Shown: positions 24,603-37,510 of the stretch, one piece after another
How positions within the stretch are numbered: position 1 is the stretch's first letter
How the letters are laid out: each line of letters opens with the position of its first letter
From: Gymnothorax reevesii
Taxonomy: Eukaryota > Chordata > Actinopteri > Anguilliformes > Muraenidae
Direction: 5' to 3'
NCBI GenBank assembly: GCA_029721435.1
Contig: CM056583.1
Location: 93,997,575-94,061,574 of the forward strand
DNA: 64,000 nt
Position numbers and translations under genes: made by a program
The notes under the pieces: generated by a model
Told to the model about the DNA's origin: nothing
Databases searched by the model: none
What the model saw: the letters and a program-made list of their open reading frames with translations, nothing else

Positions 24603-24702
24603 GTGCATCGTGGCATTAAAGGCGTAGTGCAAGACATCGATGGGAACCCCATCGCTAACGCCACCGTAGCTGTGGAGGGGATTGCGCATGACGTCAAAAC
24701 AG
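24603..24702 (+). CDS. aebp1: aebp1 exon: start of transthyretin-like domain
   Basis: This 100-bp exon follows a TTGTTCCAG acceptor and ends at a GTACAT donor (24703). It encodes VHRGIKGVVQDIDGNPIANA through VEGIAHDVKT. This is the first strand pair of the transthyretin-like beta-sandwich that follows the carboxypeptidase fold in M14B proteins. The preceding exon ends in the Gln codon and the next supplies the remaining two bases of an Ala codon, so the frame is kept on both sides. Confidence 0.9.
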
Positions 24703-25158
24703 GTACATGCTCGCAAAGTTGGTGTCTGCAATCTGGCTCTTTATATCAGAAGCTCCATGTTTGATCAGTAAGCTCATTCTTCCAATTGAATTAATCACAT
24801 AACATGGAGCAGTTGCAAAACCAAACTGAAATTGTAACTAGAGTTCAGGCATGACAGTCTTTGCCAATTTGGGAACGTATAGCCATTCGTCGATCTCTTT
24901 CAAAACGTGGCTTTAGAATGTAGCGCTCATCTACTCGATCGAGCAGCAGGGGTCAGCAGAGAGTAAAGAATGCAGATGTCTGGCTGGGTAAATCTTGCCG
25001 GGTCCTCATGGAGTGTCACACAACAAAGCCACTAATCCAAGCGAGCCTCAAGGCAAATTTACAGATGAGATGGCCAGAGTTCTGGCCATGCTTGGTCAGG
25101 GCGATGGAGAGCCCTTGAAATCTGAAAGGTCTTAGTTAGGAGGGATGGGACGGGGTGA

Positions 25159-25794
<636 letters not shown>

Positions 25795-26500
25795 CTCCTC
25801 CTGCAAAATAACTGTGCCCATTCACCACAAGTTTCAAAATGGCTGCATGTATTATTTCATTAACTGTCCTGCCTCCACAACGTTGAGCTAAAAGCAACAC
25901 TTTTTATGTCTGTCGGAACAGTTAGCAAAAAATTACCTTTAAGACCTCACAGATACACCTGTTTCTTTCTTTTCTGCTGCGCAGAATAGTGATAATGCAC
26001 TTCCTACAGGTTTAGACAGTGCCGGATGTCCACCTCTGAAGGATGTATGGGGAGTGGATGGTTTTGAAAGGAGTTGAACAGAGACTAAACTTTTGAATTT
26101 CACTTTTATATGTACCCGCAGCTGAGCTGATCATGGAAGATTTGCAGGGGAACAGGAAAAGGGAAACTCATTTCAAAACTCCATTTGACGTGGTGTGCAT
26201 TGCATTGCTTGGAGAAAGTATTGCACAAAAAAAATCTCAAAAATCTATTATTTTAGTGTAAATGCATCGCTCATATATTTTTTCTTCCAATTCTCCACTG
26301 TGTTCCTTTCAATAAGAAATGCATCAATGACCAAATATGACAATAGACATGCTATTTTATTTCATTTATTTTCATTACAATTTTTTCTTTTTGTATTGTT
26401 AAAAAGAACTAACAAGGACAGAAATCATAAGAAATAAGAAACAATACTCTTAAATTTGTTTCTCCACAGTCACAGAAAAAGATTGATTTCAATAAAATAA
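25795..26500 (+). other. probable aebp1 3' UTR
   Basis: AT-rich sequence follows the stop codon with no further frame. The first canonical AATAAA lies at 26491-26496, about 700 bp after the stop, which is a reasonable 3' UTR length. Confidence 0.55.
26491..26496 (+). promoter_or_regulatory. candidate aebp1 polyadenylation signal
   Basis: AATAAA within TTTCAATAAAATAATC. No competing canonical signal lies between the stop codon and here. A TGTTGTAATT-type U/GU-rich stretch follows about 25 bp downstream. Confidence 0.5.
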
Positions 26501-27164
26501 TCTTAAAGAACTGAGAAATGTTGTAATTCATGTAGGACGGGCTTGTTTTAAGTGTGCTGGCTATTAGTTAAGTCTGAAATGTGCATGATTAAGATATTGC
26601 TGTCCTGCCTAGGAGGGCCTTGGTGTCTGGATGATTTTGAAGTTTCCCATCAATGTACAATCTGCTTCAGCCTTGGAAAGAAGATGCTTGAACTCTTCAG
26701 CCAATCAATTACTCGAGCCGCGGAACACAATAATCCAGCAGACGCTGCGACCGTGCCAAATCTGACTGCGTGCTTCTGGTGTTGCATATTTACTGTAGAT
26801 GATCTCACTGGGACAGACTTCAGATCGAAAGTAACCAAAACCTCCCTTGATTTGAAAGCCAGTTTAATGGCTGCCGCAGGTTATGGACTTAAATAGCATA
26901 ACAATACAGTTTTTTTTTAAAAATACCAAAATGATTTTTGAAAAAATCTGGGACCCCATTAAAGAAGGTGCATAAGCTGGTTCCTCCATAAGAGCCCAGT
27001 GGACACATTATTACTCCTTTATCCTAGAGTAATTTTCACATCACGAATGAAGCAGACCTGACCTTGTGATTTGCAGGTTAGGGGAATACCACTGTAAGAA
27101 CTGACTTTGGGTCGCAGGAATGAGAACCAGGGTAGCCTTTAGCTTTGTAGTTGACTCGTTTGCG
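26501..27164. other. intergenic, no feature recognised
   Basis: An open frame at 26552-26896 has no domain-like composition and no splice or promoter context. I treat it as chance. Confidence 0.4.
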
Positions 27165-27338
27165 CAGAAGCCAAATCTGGCTATTTATGTTACCTTATTT
27201 AAAGCTTTATAATTCAAGATTGCAGCTTCACGTTGTATTTCTGTTTATTTTCATGATTTTGGTTGAGAAAAAGGGCAGCAAACATAAATCTTCATGAAAA
27301 TTCAGCACTGAAGTTGTCAAAAAAATAATACTGAGAAT

Positions 27339-29908
27339 CAGTGGTGGCTGGTGGCAAAAATTTGTGGGGGGGGGGGGGGGGGGGAGATTGACCTTGGTGC
27401 AGCTCACCTGACAGCTGCCTTCATGTCGACACAGTCAGTTATTAAGAAGGAAAATGTAGCCTATAGATATTATCAGGGTTTGTACCCTTTTTTATTATGA
27501 ATTGACAAAGTATCTAAATCTAAAAACACAACACTGTAATGGGTCTACAGGCTTCGTACACCTTTTACAAAGTGAAATTCAAGCACTTTTCAAGGATTTA
27601 AGCCAGGGGTCCCAAATCTTTCCCAGAAAGGGCCGGTGTGGGTACAGGCTTTCATTGCAACCAAGCAATTACACACCTGATGCTACTAATGAACCCCTGG
27701 ACTCTTTGCTAATAATCTTGATTAGTAGCATCAGGTATGTAGCTGCTTGGTTGCAATGAAAGCTGCACCCACACCAGCCCTTTCTGGGAAAGTGTGTGGA
27801 CCCCTGATTTAAGCTGTATTTTCATGTCTTTCCAGCACCTTACAGCTGTGGTAAATTACATATTTACATACATTAATGAGATTTCACAGAAAGTGTGACC
27901 AACAGGTCCCGCTGTACTTAACAGGATGAAATTATTAATTAATGGTATATATGTGGTTTATTTAATTGATGACATAAAAACAAATGTTTACAGGAAGTTT
28001 TAGACCTGGATCACTGCAATTTTAGTTAAAAAATTAACGCTGAAAGCAGCGTTGAATGGGCCCTCGCCCCCATGCGCACGTTGGGGTTTGTGGTGAGATC
28101 CTGACAGGTGCAGCTGTGCACTCATGACCATTGGACAGGTCAAGTGCCGGCCCCAACCTGAGAGAAAGTGTCGAGCGAATCGGACAAAGCTGAGGGAATT
28201 ATGATAAGTTGATACTTCATCCACCAGAAGTCGCTCAAAGTGTAACCAAATTTGGGCAGGTGCATTCAGGGGCAGGTCCTAAGCACAAATGTGAAGTTTT
28301 GAGCAAATCGGCCAATTTCAACGTAAAATATGGCATTTTCGGTTTCCATAAGGGGGCATGATGAGGTAGATTGTTTAGCAGCACATCAAGGCGTTCAGGG
28401 TGGGGCTTTTACCATGTACAGGAATTTTGAATCCATTCGGATGAAGTATGAGGGAGAGGGAGCAGCTCGAATGTGTTTGGCGAGGCATCTGAAATGGGGA
28501 CACCATGGCGGCCAGGCCCATTTAGCGACAGACGTGCAGAGCGCTACGTTTGATCAGCATGGTCTCTTAATGATCTGAAATAAATATTAGGTTGATTGGA
28601 CGGAATCGCTAGGATGAGTTCGTTAAAATGCAATATGTGGAAATCGGGCCAAAATGACACATTAAAATCAAAATGGCTGACTTCCTGTTTGGAATTGACC
28701 GAAGGTGCCAGAGACTTTTTTTGTTCGAATTGGCAATATACACGTGTACCAATTTTCATTTTCCTATTCCAAAAAAACCTTTATGGGGAGGGGTTTTTCA
28801 AAATTTCAAGGGGGCGCTATCAAGGCATTTTGCTGCCCTCATGGGCACTGCCCCAATCAATTGTTGGAGCTCACCATCCTTGACCGGCAGATCAATTTGC
28901 ATGATGATACGAATTCATTAAGAACATCAAAAACACAAATGTATTTTCATCGCGAGGGATCCATTGTCACTGCATCGCCACGCGGACGCCATTACTCGAA
29001 GCATCACAGCATTCGTAAAGTAGTTTAAGCAACTTCTTCTGCATGATGTACAGGGGGACTGAAGTTGATGGGTTCAACTATGTGTCATCAGTACAAATGA
29101 AAGTCACTACTGGTCACTTCCTGTTAGCAGCAACGCCCACTGACCTACAGACCTGCATAGCACAAGTTTTGATCAGCATGGTCTTTCAATGTTTCATAAT
29201 AAATCTGGTTTTGAATGGATGAAATCTCTGGGAGGAGTGCGTTGAAGTACAATATGTGGAAATCAGGCAAGAATGGCACGTTAAAATCAAAATGGCCGAC
29301 TTCCTGTTTGGAGTAGACGGGTTATTCTGTTATGAAATAACGTAGTTTTTCGCGGATCCACTAGAAGCTGCCATTTTGAACCTCTATCAGACAGAGAATG
29401 AGCGTGTTTGATATTTGCGCATGAGTAAATCACATCTGCTGCGGTGACGTATTGATATGATTGGCAGCTGTCGTTGTCCAGTCACATGAGGAGAATCACA
29501 GAAACTGATACTAATTCGCTGCCAATCAAAATGGGAGTGTCCAGGGCGCATTTCTCTGCGCCCTGCAGGCAAAGTTGAAGCGGCCAATCAGAAAGAAGCC
29601 TCAGGTTACATGCCGGGCAAAAGTTGAAGGACTTGCATTGACTCCCATTAGACCTGCGCCCCTGCGTTAATAAATTATGTATTCACAACATATCTGTTGA
29701 TTAATAAATTATGTGAAACTCCTTTTATTTAATGGTGACTCGTGCAGACAGGCTATCATTGTGTGGAAAAAATAAATCATTTTATTGGTTATTTTTTATA
29801 ATTTAATGACAAATTTTGGTATGTTTAAGTAGACTTCCTCTGTCGAATTTTGGATGGGACAGCAGAGGTGGTGGCGCCCCTGCGCCCCCTATTGACAAAC
29901 CGCCACTG
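27339..29908. mobile_element. hAT-type element, 2570 bp, copy 1
   Basis: The ends are CAGTGGTGGC and the complement of CAGTGGCGG. An exact 8-bp duplication, CTGAGAAT, flanks it at 27331-27338 and 29909-29916. A G-run lies just inside the left end. Inside, a segment of about 150 bp occurs twice (28555-28710 and 29170-29325). Each copy carries AATATGTGGAAATC and an AAAATGGC-GACTTCCTGTTT word. No transposase frame is recognisable. Inverted copies lie at 55009-57336 (long) and 48481-49420 (fragment). Confidence 0.88.
27604..27806. mobile_element. hAT-type palindromic MITE, 203 bp, nested
   Basis: The ends are CAGGGGTCC and GGACCCCTG, with nearly the full length self-complementary. The 8-bp duplication ATTTAAGC lies at 27596-27603 and 27807-27814. 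The related hAT copy at 55-57 kb holds a single uninterrupted ATTTAAGC (reverse strand, near 57064-57079), an empty site proving insertion into the larger element. Confidence 0.93.
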
Positions 29909-30480
29909 CTGAGAATTGAAAACTGGCTGGGGTTAAAACTGTGCATTTCTGGGATCATAAACTCTTTGACCACAAATACAAGTCATCTGAGCATTACACT
30001 CTAAATTACCTACTCTCTAGGCAACCCAATAAGACCGCTATCCAGGTGGCTCCCTGAACTCCAAGATCCCTCAAAATAGCGCACCTTCAAATCATAAGAT
30101 AATCATATATTTAACACTAATTCACTTTTGATGCATGAAATTCAATATGAATCATTGATTTTTCTTGTTGAATTTAGTATGCGTTAATCAATATAGGTGT
30201 AGTTGGACATCAGTGGTCACCAGTAACCTCTCCAATCGCAAAACATGCCTTTTCTCTGTGATAAGGTTTAGAATTCTGTCCATATATCTTCAGAGTCCCG
30301 CAATCAGCACAAACACTCATTAAAGGAACTGCTTATTTAATGGTCAGAACATTCACCCTGCAATGAAAATCTAGCAGTTCCTGCTTTCCGCAGCATTATA
30401 TGAACACTTTCGACACCTTATCAAGAACAAGGATAACTCACCAACACAGTAATATCTGAAATATGGCTCGTTCCATACTA

Positions 30481-33055
30481 AACTGTACAAATGTGTTACA
30501 ATGGTGATGAAAATTCAAGTACACCTTTTCCAATTCTGCAACTACTGATGTCGCCCTCTGCTGGCCATGAAATGGAATGCAATTTCTGCATTGGCCTCAC
30601 TTTTCAGACCCGGGTGCTGCATCCATCTTTTTATACTGTCTATGGTGAAAACATTATGTTTTTATTGTCATAACACAATATTAGGACATAATGAAAATTT
30701 TCATTATTTTAAAGCATTGTATATGATGGTCTGACGCCTTGTGAAATTTTGATGCAGGAAGTGAGTACTTTATTTTGCAAATATTATCGCTATTACGCCA
30801 TTTTTATACATTATGATTTGATTTATTTATTTGTCTCGAACATAAAACAAAAAACATTTTTATAATAAAAAAAAAAGGTAAATAGTCTAAGACCATTTCC
30901 ATAGTTCAATAACCGTTCGAGAAGGGACAGGGAGAAGTAAAAAAACTTATCAAGCCCTGCCCCTTCCTTACCATATGTTACATGTTCTAATTAAAGAAAA
31001 ACAATATAACTGATAATAAAAAAAATAAAGGTACAGTTTCTTATATATGCATTCATATACATACATACATATATATCTATCTATATGTAGAACTCACACA
31101 GCTCGACCAACGGCGGAGGAGCCAGGAGCGAAGGCTTACACGTGTAGACTCCAGCTGTTATGAGGCAATGGAACATGTCAGTTAAATCTTTTAAGCCTGT
31201 GTCCCGCCTTGGACCCAGCCTGAGACTTACCTGAGGTATTCTCAATAGTTCTCCGTTCGAAAACGGGGCTATGCCGAAATCACGGAATCATCTAACTTAA
31301 TGTCGTGCTGTGAATAATCCCAGGTGCGCGGTGGAATACACGCAGCCACTGAAAACGTTGGATATATCAGTGATTCAAGCAAACTAAGCATAATGATTAC
31401 GACGTTTACTCGTTTCAAATCTGACTCCATAATACATTTAGAATACCAAATTTAGTTATATCCTCGTTAAATATCTGACTCCAAATTAGAATTAGAATTT
31501 GTTTGGGGACAGCATGCGTGAGTCTCAGGGCAGTTACGCAAACAGACTCGGTCTGTGAAAACCATTGTCACTCAGCAATACGTCCCCAAGGGTTAAAAGG
31601 TGTCACTGCTGGATCTTAAGTTCGGTGGAAGTTTCAGAAGATGGAGGAAATTACCATGATCGCAGCATCTAGGCATGAACAAAGTAGCACTGAGCATAAA
31701 CACATCACGAACCCAGGTTTATGTACACCAAGGGGCCCCTTAAGGGGATCGCCCAGGTACCAGCTTAAGCCCATGGGTACCTTTGAGGGCCAAATCCTCA
31801 GGACCTGTAATACACTAACCCTTAAGGGGTAAAACGTAATTTGCAATCCATTCTTAAAACTAACCGCCACCTACACATCCGCTAGTCTGGGATGGTAAGG
31901 AATCGCCCCCTTAAGTACCGGTTGTAACAAGGCTAGGAACAATAAAAAGATTACGAGTCACAGAGATCATTGAAGCTCAAAGAAATAGCAATAATTCATT
32001 CACCAGGTAGGCAAAAGCTTAGGTCAAATAGATCAAGTTACACACATAAAAAATGAGAGAAAGGTCATACCTGGCGAAAAGGCTATACACTAGGCCGTCG
32101 TGCAAAGTCCGAATTGCAAAACTTCACTATGCTAGAGATGCGCACGGTCGGAAATATGGGAAGTCGAATGCGAACTTCCCAGACTAGGTCGTCTCTCCCA
32201 GATTTCAGGTTAGAGCTGCCTTGATCAGGCCGCACAGATGGCCCAAATCGGAATTAGACTCCCCCCTCCGGAGGAAATAAGAAAACATTTATTATTCAAA
32301 GGAGATAATAAAAGTTCTTAGATCAGTGCCAGGACCCTTGGAGACAGACCTCGGAGGGGTCGCAAAGCACTTCCTGCAAAAGGGGGAGAGATGATTCTAA
32401 ATACACCTGAAGAGATAACTCTGGCTCAGGACAAATTATTGCTGGGGAACAGAAACTATGTTTTCTTGAAATATAGTAGATATGAAATGCATCTCATTCA
32501 ACTCCTTGAATTTAGCTGAAGAGATACAAACCAAACACGGTTACATAGAGAATTATGATGATGTATTTATCATGAATTTCCTTCCCAACAGACCTATTCC
32601 CCACGAAATTCACATCACTATTACCCCAGATATAATACAGTAATTCAGTGATGACATGAGAGTAGTGAAAACAGTGTAATAGTGGGTTTTGTTTAAATTA
32701 AAACTTTTAACTCAGAACAGTCACAGTGATGAAAAGGTGCGGTGACATTGTGTCCAGAGGAGGTCACTATGGCACTAATTGGGCAGAGAGCACAGGTCAC
32801 ACCCTGCTGTGAGAGAAATTCCTTGCAGCAACCAAGCCATGCGCTCCCTTTCCCATCTTTGATGCGCTCAATCACCCATGCTGAAGTGTCCAGTTCCAGG
32901 CCCCGTTATCTCAGTGGTAGAATTGGGGGTGCAGCTGTAGAGGATGTCTGGACCCTCATGACTTTACCACCCCACTGTTCCCAGCCATGCCTGACTGGAG
33001 ACAAGGCCAGCTGTGGAGGAGGTATAGGTTCTTATGCCTTTATTACCCCACTATG
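30481..33055. other. no gene; LINE 3'-end fragment at 30820-31050, otherwise unassigned
   Basis: At 30820-31050 (minus orientation) the sequence resembles the 3' UTR of fish LINEs, with TTATTTGTCTCGAACATAAA and a GGGCAGGGCTTGATAAG segment on the reverse strand. The stretch 31085-32690 is of mixed composition with no recognised coding. An A-box-like GTTATCTCAGTGGTAGAATT occurs at about 32907 without tRNA context. Confidence 0.35.
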
Positions 33056-33620
33056 TTAAGAACAGAGGGTAATAGGCAATTTTGATTGCATGTCCATGTT
33101 GTCTCCTGGCTTCCCTCTTACAGTCTTAATATCATCCTTAACACAGTTCTTGAATTCTTCAACTAACACCATCTCTTTTAGTAAGTTGAAATCATCCTTG
33201 ACTTCCATAGAAGTACACCAGCGCTCAAAGTAAACCTTATTCCCGTTAGCAAATTCCATATAAATCTGATTGTCAGATTTCTTCAGACCTCTGAATTTCT
33301 GTCGGTAAGCCTCTGGAACCAACTCATAAGCTGTCAAAATAACCTTTTTAACAACCTCATAATCAGAGGAATCATCTGCAGACAAAGCCTAATAGGCTTG
33401 TTGAGCTTTACCCTTGAGGACAGTTTGCAACATCAGAGGCCAGTTTTCCTTTGGCCACTGACAACTCTTAGCTACCTTCTCGAAGCACTGGAACTACTTA
33501 TCAACCTCCGAGAATGGAGCCACCAGCTTTACCTCCTGGCTAGCATGAAATTTGTTCTCAGCTTCCATTTTGATTTTTATTTGCTCCTTTTGGAGCCTTT
33601 CTTGTCTAACTTCTGTAAAT
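33056..33620 (-). pseudogene. SCAN-like gag capsid relic of a Ty3-type retrotransposon
   Basis: On the minus strand the frame 33385-33056 encodes DSSDYEVVKKVILTAYELVP, then EAYRQKFRGLKK and FERWCTSMEVKDDFNLLKEM through EEFKNCV. This matches the SCAN-like capsid fold found in Gmr1-type Ty3 retrotransposons of lower vertebrates and in vertebrate SCAN zinc-finger proteins. Upstream frame pieces (33386-33620) continue the domain N-terminally (SCQWPKENWPLMLQ-like sequence) but contain a stop near 33388 and frame changes. No protease, RT or LTR was recognised next to it. It is more likely an isolated transposon relic than a host SCAN gene. Confidence 0.7.
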
Positions 33621-34238
33621 CAAAATCTCTCTCTCTCTCTCTGCTCTTTTTTCTTTCTCTCTCTTGTTAATTTTTCTGAATCTCCGCGGATGTTACAGAC
33701 ACTCATCTGTAGTGCTAATTCCCAATGAGACTGCGCGCGAGTATTAAAATGTAGCTGTGATGTTAGGCTGCAGTGTAGCTATGTTGCTACATAGTCATCG
33801 CAATGGACATAACCACAGCGGTTCGTAAGCATGTTTTTTGGTGGAAAAATTACATTTTGGAATATTGGATTTTTCGAGTTCGACAATCGACAAGTGTGGA
33901 CTTCATCGGAAAACAGGAAGTAAACAGAGGTACGTGCACTGAGTAAATTAGCACAATTTTTATACATTTCTAGTTCAGCTATTGTAGTGAAATTCATTGC
34001 AGTCACTTGGAAGGGTTAGGTGAACATGGCTATGGACTTGAAATGACATCACGATCGTGTTAAGACGCTAAAAGCACGTTAAAAGCCTGCCCCATTGGAG
34101 CCGCTTAGGTGCGAACTTTAGCAGGAGCATAACTCTGTGTAGGCAAAACCAAATTTCTTCGTTTGTCTCGCTATTGACAGCACTCCTTCACCACAAACAA
34201 CAAAGATACGTGTTGAAATTGACCGGAGTTCCCCTTTA
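33621..34238. other. (TC)n run and unassigned sequence
   Basis: A pure TC microsatellite lies at about 33627-33648. The rest has no coding signature. Confidence 0.5.
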
Positions 34239-34412
34239 AGCTGCTTTCAAAACGGACGCGAAACAAATTTTTCGTGCGACAGATTACATTAAAAGTCAAT
34301 GCAAAGATGTGAATACTCGCGAAATGCATGTATTCACGTCTTTGCATTGATTTTGAACGTAGGCTAATCTGTCCAGCAAAAAATTTGTAACGCATCAAGT
34401 GTGAAAGTAGCC
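34239..34412. mobile_element. PIF/Harbinger-type palindromic MITE, 174 bp
   Basis: The ends AGCTGCTTTCA and TGAAAGTAGCC are flanked by TTA at 34236-34238 and 34413-34415. Almost the entire element folds on itself around GAAATGCATG. The terminal pattern (GACGCGAAAC-AATTTTTCG, then CGACAGATT) matches the larger element at 435-1314. Confidence 0.85.
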
Positions 34413-35459
34413 TTAGGCGCGCTTTTTTTTTTAGTAATCTCAAATGTAATTTTAAGCGCATACTCGCAAATGTGCGCCTTCCATATGAAGGTTAAGTTGA
34501 TATCAATGTTGAGCATAATTCATATAAAGTAATAAATGCAACATAACCATGTTAGACACGGCGTGTCCGTTCTTCGAGACAGTGGACATTGAAGCGCAAA
34601 TACAGAGAAGAATTCTCCGTTAGGAGAGAGAGACCATGTTAGGATGTTTTATGGTTTCCGGATAAATATTTTTTGAGCGTTCCCTTTCTCTGTGATGTAT
34701 AATTTATTTCAATAAAAATTTCGGCCCGCATTTGTGGGACACACAGAGGACACGCTCTCAGTTCAGAACCAGTTGCGTAGCTCTTCAGTTTTTTTTTTTC
34801 TTTTAAATAAGAGTACGAACTCTGGCTACGCCTTTATTTATTTGTACGACTATGCTGTAAGATGCGCAACTTTTTTTTCTCCACCGTTTCTCCAATTGTG
34901 ATGTGTTCCATTTATGAGAGCTTTTAATATTCTCGTGCACATGCCTGACTGTGGCGTAAGTTAAATCAGAGTTGATTGAACCAAGTGTTTTCACCAGTTC
35001 CCGAGAAATCCACAGTCAGCAACTCAACTCTCAGTTGCAGAACAAACTCAGAGTTTGTTTACCCTGCTTTCTGAAACGGGACCCAGGTCTATTGTTTTTG
35101 TTAGGCTATCTTGCGGTGATCATGCTGGTCAGAATGAATTTATTTCCTCATGGAGCGAGTTAGCAACTTCTGCTAACTCTCGGTTGGCAAGCTAGTGAGT
35201 TTGCTAATTCTGTCTGATCAAACCAGAGTTTGTGTTTGCATAATGACATTTTTCTCTGGTTAGTAATCAGAGCTAAAGTTCTTCAATGAATGTGTAACCA
35301 TGTGATAAGTTTAGCTAAAAGTGGTGATCTATGTGACGTTGTTAATGCTCATTTTGTAATGCCTAGCCAAGCAACTTTTGACGTTGTTATAGCTAGCACT
35401 AATGGTGTTAATTTATCGTCTGGCAATGGTCAGCATTATTGCCACCGGGCGTTTGTTGG
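34413..35459. other. intergenic, no feature recognised
   Basis: Mixed-composition DNA with short T-runs and no persuasive open frame. Confidence 0.4.
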
Positions 35460-36472
35460 CCGCCAGTCAAGATCTGAGTTTGAGTAAAGATGGCCGCCAG
35501 TGCAGCCCTTGTGTGTGTGTTTGCTCCCGAGTTCTGTTTAAATTTGTTTTATCAGAGCTGTTATATTGACAATTTTAGCCAAAAAAAGTGGCTTTGTATC
35601 CCTATTTTATATGGAGCTCCTCTCATCATTTCTGGATTTTACAATATTTCTTGGATTCCACAACATTTCAAGAGGGAGATACATTTTAAACTCTGTTTCA
35701 GGGCTGCTGAATCCATGTGACTCCACTGACTAATACTGAATCAGACTGAGTAAGCCTAACTCCATTGAAATTGTCTTTCTGCTTGCTGAGAAATTGACTT
35801 TCTTAACGCAGGAGTCCTTGCTCTCAGTTGACTTTTCAACAAGCCTCTGCTCTTATTGTCAGCCTCTGCTGCTTGCCTTCACAGCCTGCATTAACCTGCT
35901 AGCCTCTGCAGCCTGTATTAGCTTGCTAGCCCCCACGGCTAGCCACAGCCTGCCTCTGACTATTGCTCTTGGCCAGCTAGCCTTCGCCTGTCTCAGTTTG
36001 CAAGCTGTAGCCTGCTTCCTCTGCTAGCCTGCTTGATTGCAAAAGTCCTGACCCGGCTGATTCGACAGATTGCAAATCCACACTGGATTACAATATGTCA
36101 CGGTTTTGGAGCTGGTTTTTGCCGGTACACTGCAAGTTATCTCTGACTCTTGCTGTATTTTGCCTGCTCTTTGTGAATAATTTTTGTGGCATTCTCAATA
36201 ACTATCAAGCACCAGATGCAGCCTTGCCTACACCACTTCTTCCCACCCGGAGTACAGGCTCGATTGAGAACTCATTAGTTGACAAGATGTGGCTCCTACC
36301 ACCTCCTTTTTCCGCTGGCTCAATGTCCCTACTTCGCATTATCAGTATCATGGTCCTGAAGGATAATTTTTCCATGTCCCTTCATTATAGTAGTTGTGTA
36401 GGTAGGGGAGTAAAGAGCCACACCATCAAACTTCTCTTGTGAAAGTCCATTATTACCCTTCTGCTACTGGTT

Positions 36473-36502
36473 TCAGGGAATATCCACCCCAATCCCGGTC
36501 TA
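36473..36502 (+). other. 2A-like motif in LINE ORF (SGNIHPNPGL)
   Basis: The codons read S-G-N-I-H-P-N-P-G-L directly after a run of Leu/Ile. 2A ribosome-skipping peptides end D-x-E-x-N-P-G with Pro next. Here Asn replaces Asp, His replaces the x before Pro, and the residue after NPG is Leu. It keeps the core NPG but probably not activity. It lies at the junction between the N-terminal segment and the endonuclease. Confidence 0.6.
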
Positions 36503-37510
36503 TCTGACTGCTTATACACTGATAACACAGTTGATGAACACTCATTAACCTTTGATAGTTTCTGCAACCGCAAAAGCCTTGGGATATTACATTTAAATGT
36601 TTGCAGTCTGCTCCCGAAAATTACTGAGCTGTCTGCGTATATTTATACCCTGAATCCTGGCTTAAAAAGTCTATCCCCAATTCTGCTGTTTCTGTCCCTG
36701 ACTACAATATTTTTCATCAGGACTGAATTTCCAAAGGTGTGGGTGTCGCTAGTTATGGCAAAGAAAATCTGCAGTGCTCTGTAATCATCTCAAAATGTGT
36801 TCCAAAACAGTTTGAGCTGATTCTTTTAAAAATGAGTTTATCTTAAATCCTTTCTATTTTTGTTGCTGGTTGCTATAGGCCACCCTCTGCTCCTGCTTGT
36901 GCTTTGTCTGCTTTAAGTGAACTAACTGCCCCTTATATCTCCGAGTTCATTTTGCTAGGAGACCTGAATTGAGATATGTTCAACCCCCCAGCAGCGCTGC
37001 AGTTGTAACTGGATGCATTAAATTCTGTCTCAGATTGTGCAGGCCCCTACCAGATATAACACCAAAGCCTTGGACTCTGGTACTTTAATTGACGTGACCC
37101 TCACCAACAGGCCAGACAAGTATACATCAGGAGTATTCTGCCAAAACCTCAGTGACCACTGTAACATGGCTTGTGTTCGAGAGGGCATCACCTTGAGAAA
37201 CCCTCCTTTGATTGTCGTCAAACGTTTTCTGAAAAATTTCAATGAACAGGCCTTTTGCATGACCTGGCACATGTAGGATGGCATAGAATTGATCATATTC
37301 CTGATGTTGAAGATGCCTGGATTTATTTCAAAACTTTGTTCAGTGCTGCCTTAAACAAACATACTCCCTTCAAAAAGTTCAGGGTTGAAAATCACATTAG
37401 TCCCTGGTTCAGTCCTGATCCGTCTGAGCTTATTTGCCAAAAACAGACTCTGTGGCATAGAGCCAAGTCCTCTAATAAAACATCTGACTGGCAGTCATAG
37501 AGGACATTAA

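Larger units (their letters stand above)
27165..30480. mobile_element. piggyBac-like repeat family, copy 2 (interrupted)
   Basis: It starts near 27165 with a decayed terminal sequence (CTCGTTTGCGCAGAAGCC). It runs to 27338, is interrupted by a hAT element, and resumes at 29917 (TGAAAACTGGCTGGGGTTAA) with TTTCTGGGATCATAAACTCT. Copies 1 and 3 read across the hAT site uninterrupted (near 11180 and 37750). The right limit near 30480 is approximate. Confidence 0.65.

Noticed and set aside
26552..26896. 114-residue frame downstream of aebp1
   Set aside because: No similarity, no splice sites and no promoter evidence.
28330..29028. Frames repeated at 28.3-29.0, 48.8-49.3 and 55.9-56.5 kb
   Set aside because: Identical because they are copies of one hAT element; overlapping frames in several phases show no coding constraint.
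32905..32935. tRNA-like A-box (GTTATCTCAGTGGTAGAATT)
   Set aside because: No B-box or cloverleaf can be drawn around it, so I do not call a tRNA.
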